DNA from: UBA1181 sp963648205
GTDB taxonomy: Bacteria > Bacteroidota > Bacteroidia > Bacteroidales > Paludibacteraceae
Reading direction: 5' to 3'
Assembly: GCA_963648205.1 (NCBI GenBank)
Contig: CAVJCT010000044.1
Location: 41,929 to 105,928 of the forward strand
Length of the DNA stretch: 64,000 nucleotides
This document shows, piece by piece, positions 61,394-64,000 of the stretch; position 1 is the first letter of the stretch, and every line of letters starts with the position of its first letter. The notes beneath the pieces were generated by a model, which saw only the letters and a list, made by a program, of their open reading frames with translations, had not been told where the DNA came from and ran no database searches. Both the position numbers and the translations under genes were made by a program.

Positions 61394-62463
61394 TGAAACT
61401 AAATCTTGCAGTTTTACCAGGCGACGGTATCGGACCAGAAGTGGTTGGCGTTGCCCTTGATGTAGTAAAGGCTATCGCAAAGAAGTTCAACCATGAGTTG
61501 ACATACGATACTGCTCTTGTTGGTGCGTGTGCAATCGACAAATTCGGAGATGCTTACCCAGATTCTACACACGAACTTTGTATGAAGTCTGACGCAGTGC
61601 TTTTCGGTGCTGTTGGTGACCCTCGCTACGATAACAACCCAACTTCAAAAGTGCGTCCTGAGCAAGGTTTGCTCGCTATGCGTAAGAAATTGGGACTCTA
61701 CGCTAATCTTCGTCCAGTTGAGACTTACAAGTCACTCGTTAAGGCTTCTCCATTGAAAGAGGAGTTGGTTGACGGCGCAGATTTCCTTTGCGTTCGTGAG
61801 TTGACTGGTGGTATGTACTTCGGTGAGAAGGGACGTAAGGAGAACGGAACCGTTGCTTACGATACTTGTATCTACAGCCAAAAAGAGGTAGACCGTATCT
61901 TGAAACTCTCTTTCGAGTATGCTATGAGAAGAAGAAAACACTTGACTATCGTTGATAAGGCAAACGTGTTGGAGTCTTCAAGACTTTGGAGAGAGCGTGG
62001 ACAAGAGATGGAGAAGAACTATCCAGAGGTAAAGACAGACTATATGTTTGTTGACAACGCTGCAATGCAGTTGGTTCGTTGCCCTAAGTTCTTCGACGTT
62101 ATGGTAACCGAGAACACTTTCGGTGATATCTTGACTGACGAGGCAAGTGTGATCGCTGGTTCAATGGGACTTTTGGCTTCTGCATCAGTAGGAGAGCACA
62201 CAAGTTTGTTCGAGCCAATCCACGGAAGTTACCCACAAGCAGCAGGTAAGGACATTGCCAACCCATTGGCAGCAGTTCTTTCAGCCGCTATGATGTTCGA
62301 GTATGCATTCAATGCAAAGGCAGAGGGCGCATTGATCCGTGAGGCAGTAGCTGCATCATTGAACGCTGCTGTTGTAACAGAGGATCTTGCCCTTGAAGGA
62401 GCAAAGAAATACAAGACGAGTGAAGTCGGCAAATGGTTGGTCGACTATATCTCAAATAAATAA
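61393..62463 (+). CDS. leuB: 3-isopropylmalate dehydrogenase
   Basis: NAD-dependent oxidative decarboxylation, last dedicated enzyme of leucine synthesis. LAVLPGDGIGPEVVGVALDV opens the fold; YMFVDNAAMQLV, NTFGDILTDEAS and GSMGLLASAS are the metal and NAD signatures, and HGSYPQAAGKDIANPLA the C-terminal one. Length 356. Last gene of the operon; a terminator follows. Confidence 0.96.
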   Translation: MKLNLAVLPGDGIGPEVVGVALDVVKAIAKKFNHELTYDTALVGACAIDKFGDAYPDSTHELCMKSDAVLFGAVGDPRYDNNPTSKVRPEQGLLAMRKKLGLYANLRPVETYKSLVKASPLKEELVDGADFLCVRELTGGMYFGEKGRKENGTVAYDTCIYSQKEVDRILKLSFEYAMRRRKHLTIVDKANVLESSRLWRERGQEMEKNYPEVKTDYMFVDNAAMQLVRCPKFFDVMVTENTFGDILTDEASVIAGSMGLLASASVGEHTSLFEPIHGSYPQAAGKDIANPLAAVLSAAMMFEYAFNAKAEGALIREAVAASLNAAVVTEDLALEGAKKYKTSEVGKWLVDYISNK

Positions 62464-62498
62464 AAACATTTGCAAAAGTTTCTAACTTATTAAACAGC

Positions 62499-62534
62499 GG
62501 GCGCATCGATGGGATATCTGGTGCGCCCTTTTTT
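62499..62534 (+). terminator. Terminator of the leucine operon
   Basis: GGGCGCA (62499-62505) pairs with TGCGCCC (62522-62528), then six T. A promoter begins directly behind it. Confidence 0.85.
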
Positions 62535-62535
62535 G

Positions 62536-62543
62536 TATATTTG
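62536..62543 (+). promoter_or_regulatory. -7 box for the last gene
   Basis: Perfect TATATTTG two bases after the terminator T run, 26 bases before the ATG at 62570. Confidence 0.5.
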
Positions 62544-62569
62544 TAGAGAATAACGGAAAGAGATTTAGC

Positions 62570-64000
62570 ATGGTAGACATCAATAAATATCCAGTAGGGG
62601 TTCAGTCGTTTAGAAAGATACGCGAGGCTGATGGAGTGTATGTTGATAAAACAGAGTATGTTTATCGGCTGGCACAACAGTTGGGTTCGTATTTCTTTTT
62701 AGGCCGACCAAGACGCTTTGGAAAGTCTCTTTTCGTGTCTACTTTGGAAGCCTATTTTGAAGGAGAAAAATCCCTTTTCAAAGGACTTGCTATTGAAAAA
62801 TTGGAAAAGGATTGGACAAAATATCCTGTGATAAAATTCAATTTTGCAGATGGCAAACATAAAAGCAAAGAAGAGTTGGAGCGTTTTCTCAACTATCAGT
62901 TGGATGATCAGTTCGAGAAGTTTGGCATCAGTTCTACAAGAATTGGAGCGAACAACCGTTTAGTGGAGTTGATAAAGAAGGTCTACAAAAAAAATTCGCA
63001 AAAAGTTGTTGTTCTGATAGACGAGTATGATGCGCCCTTGTTGGATGTGGTTCATAATGAGGACGATTTGATGGATTTGCGGATGATTATGCGCAATTTC
63101 TATAGTCCGTTGAAGGGTTGTGAAGAATACCTTCGTTTTGTCTTCTTGACAGGAATCACGAAGTTTTCGCAGATGAGTATTTTCAGCGAGTTCAATAATA
63201 TCTGCAACATCAGTTTGGATGATGAGTTCTCTGGAATTTGTGGCATTACAGAGACGGAATTGTTCGCCCAACTGAAGGAGCATGTGCAGTATTTTGCTGA
63301 ACGACAAGGAATTACAGAGGAGGAAGCCGTCATTCAATTAAAGCAAAATTATGATGGTTATCATTTCACTTGGCCGTCGGAAGACATTTTCAATCCCTAC
63401 AGTGTCATGAATGCCTTTTGGAAAGGGAAGATTGATGCTTATTGGTTTGATTCGGGGACACCGACCTACCTGATAGAGATGCTACGGAAATTCAAGGTGG
63501 CATCTTTTGGGATAGGAGGTATGAAGGCGACGGCAGAGGATTTTGACTGTCCCATGGAGCAGATGGAAAGTGCCACGGCGTTGCTCTATCAGAGTGGTTA
63601 TATCACGATAAAAGGGAAAGATTCGATGGGTTTTTATCAGCTGGAGATTCCGAATAAAGAGGTTCGGATGGGGCTGATGAATTCTCTCATTCCATATTAT
63701 ATTGCGCCACAGGTTACGACGGCAAGGGTAAAGGGTGTTCTTTCCGAGATGGTAAATGCCCTGTCGAAAGGAGATATTAACCTGATGCTCAATACTTTAA
63801 AGCAGTTTTTGAATTCACTTCCATATTGCGACAATACAGACTATGAAGGACATTGGCAGCAAGTGTTGTATGTCATATTCACATTGATGGGGCAGTATGT
63901 TGACGTTGAGGTTCGCACGTCGACGGGACGAATAGACATGGTGATGTTAGCCTATAACAAGTTGTATATCATTGAGTTAAAGATGAATCAATCTGCCGAT
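62570..64000 (+). CDS. AAA-ATPase_like / PDDEXK_9 protein (3' cut by window edge)
   Basis: A paralogue of the protein at 15202. The frame is open from the ATG at 62570 to the last base (477 codons). MVDINKYPVGVQSFRKIREA and the Walker A RPRRFGKS (about residues 43-50), Walker B VVVLIDEYDAPLLD, and FLTGITKFSQMSIFSEF are the family signatures. GRIDMVMLAYNKLYIIELK near the cut is the nuclease-like D...E-x-K core, so nearly the whole gene is present. Function unknown; abundant in Bacteroidetes. Confidence 0.88.
   Translation, partial: MVDINKYPVGVQSFRKIREADGVYVDKTEYVYRLAQQLGSYFFLGRPRRFGKSLFVSTLEAYFEGEKSLFKGLAIEKLEKDWTKYPVIKFNFADGKHKSKEELERFLNYQLDDQFEKFGISSTRIGANNRLVELIKKVYKKNSQKVVVLIDEYDAPLLDVVHNEDDLMDLRMIMRNFYSPLKGCEEYLRFVFLTGITKFSQMSIFSEFNNICNISLDDEFSGICGITETELFAQLKEHVQYFAERQGITEEEAVIQLKQNYDGYHFTWPSEDIFNPYSVMNAFWKGKIDAYWFDSGTPTYLIEMLRKFKVASFGIGGMKATAEDFDCPMEQMESATALLYQSGYITIKGKDSMGFYQLEIPNKEVRMGLMNSLIPYYIAPQVTTARVKGVLSEMVNALSKGDINLMLNTLKQFLNSLPYCDNTDYEGHWQQVLYVIFTLMGQYVDVEVRTSTGRIDMVMLAYNKLYIIELKMNQSAD

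Overview
The window is a piece of a Bacteroidetes (order Bacteroidales, Prevotella/Bacteroides-like) chromosome. The evidence is many perfect Bacteroides-type -7 boxes (TAnnTTTG) upstream of genes, a 1340-residue hybrid two-component regulator, gliding/type IX secretion (T9SS) accessory genes gldE-gldD-gldG, two secreted polysaccharide lyases with T9SS C-terminal sorting domains, and a lipoprotein with an Asp-rich stretch after the lipid-anchored Cys. Both ends cut genes (nadB at the left, an AAA-ATPase/nuclease-like gene at the right), and there is an 830-base run of N at 21135-21964.

Layout. 1-5.3 kb: end of nadB, a DUF4143 AAA ATPase, glnS and a membrane metallophosphoesterase. 5.4-9.4 kb: an orphan hybrid sensor/regulator. 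9.5-15.2 kb: an amidohydrolase, an MscS-type channel, a flavin-linked redox pair (FMN-binding/4Fe-4S membrane protein plus exported flavin-reductase-like protein) and serB. 15.2-26.1 kb: a defence-type island with an AAA-ATPase_like/PDDEXK_9 gene, a two-gene restriction-modification locus whose large subunit joins a GIY-YIG-like domain, an SF2 helicase and an N6-adenine methyltransferase, a Septu-like ATPase plus HNH nuclease pair, a 668-base repeat-rich non-coding stretch, and a DUF4143 ATPase bracketed by two copies of a 42-bp palindromic element. 26.2-33.3 kb: housekeeping genes (ssb, gldE-D-G, dnaN, an exonuclease, trmN6). 33.3-44.1 kb: two further DUF4143 ATPases, a CYTH protein, membrane proteins, a RecD-like helicase, a pilin-like/DUF3822/rsmD/folB run, ychF, and flavodoxin with DUF2023. 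44.3-52.1 kb: an acidic duplicated lipoprotein and the two pectin-degrading enzymes (PL1-type and PL11-type). 52.2-55.8 kb: queH, a decayed DUF4143 relic, mscL, argB and an AT-rich DUF3800 plus putative nuclease pair. 55.9-62.5 kb: the leucine operon leuA-leuC-leuD-(IPMS/citramalate synthase)-leuB, preceded by a complete promoter, leucine-rich leader peptide and terminator/antiterminator. 62.6 kb to the end: a second AAA-ATPase_like/PDDEXK_9 gene, cut off.

Most notable: (1) a textbook leucine attenuator, read directly from the sequence, in front of leuA; (2) three of the four intact DUF4143 ATPase genes, and one relic, each sit beside their own different set of short palindromes or tandem repeats, which suggests self-recognition, autoregulation or mobility; (3) the GIY-YIG-helicase-methyltransferase restriction locus linked to a Septu-like pair; (4) the 668-base repeat-dense non-coding region behind that pair. 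Family assignments come from recognised motifs and were not checked by database search.
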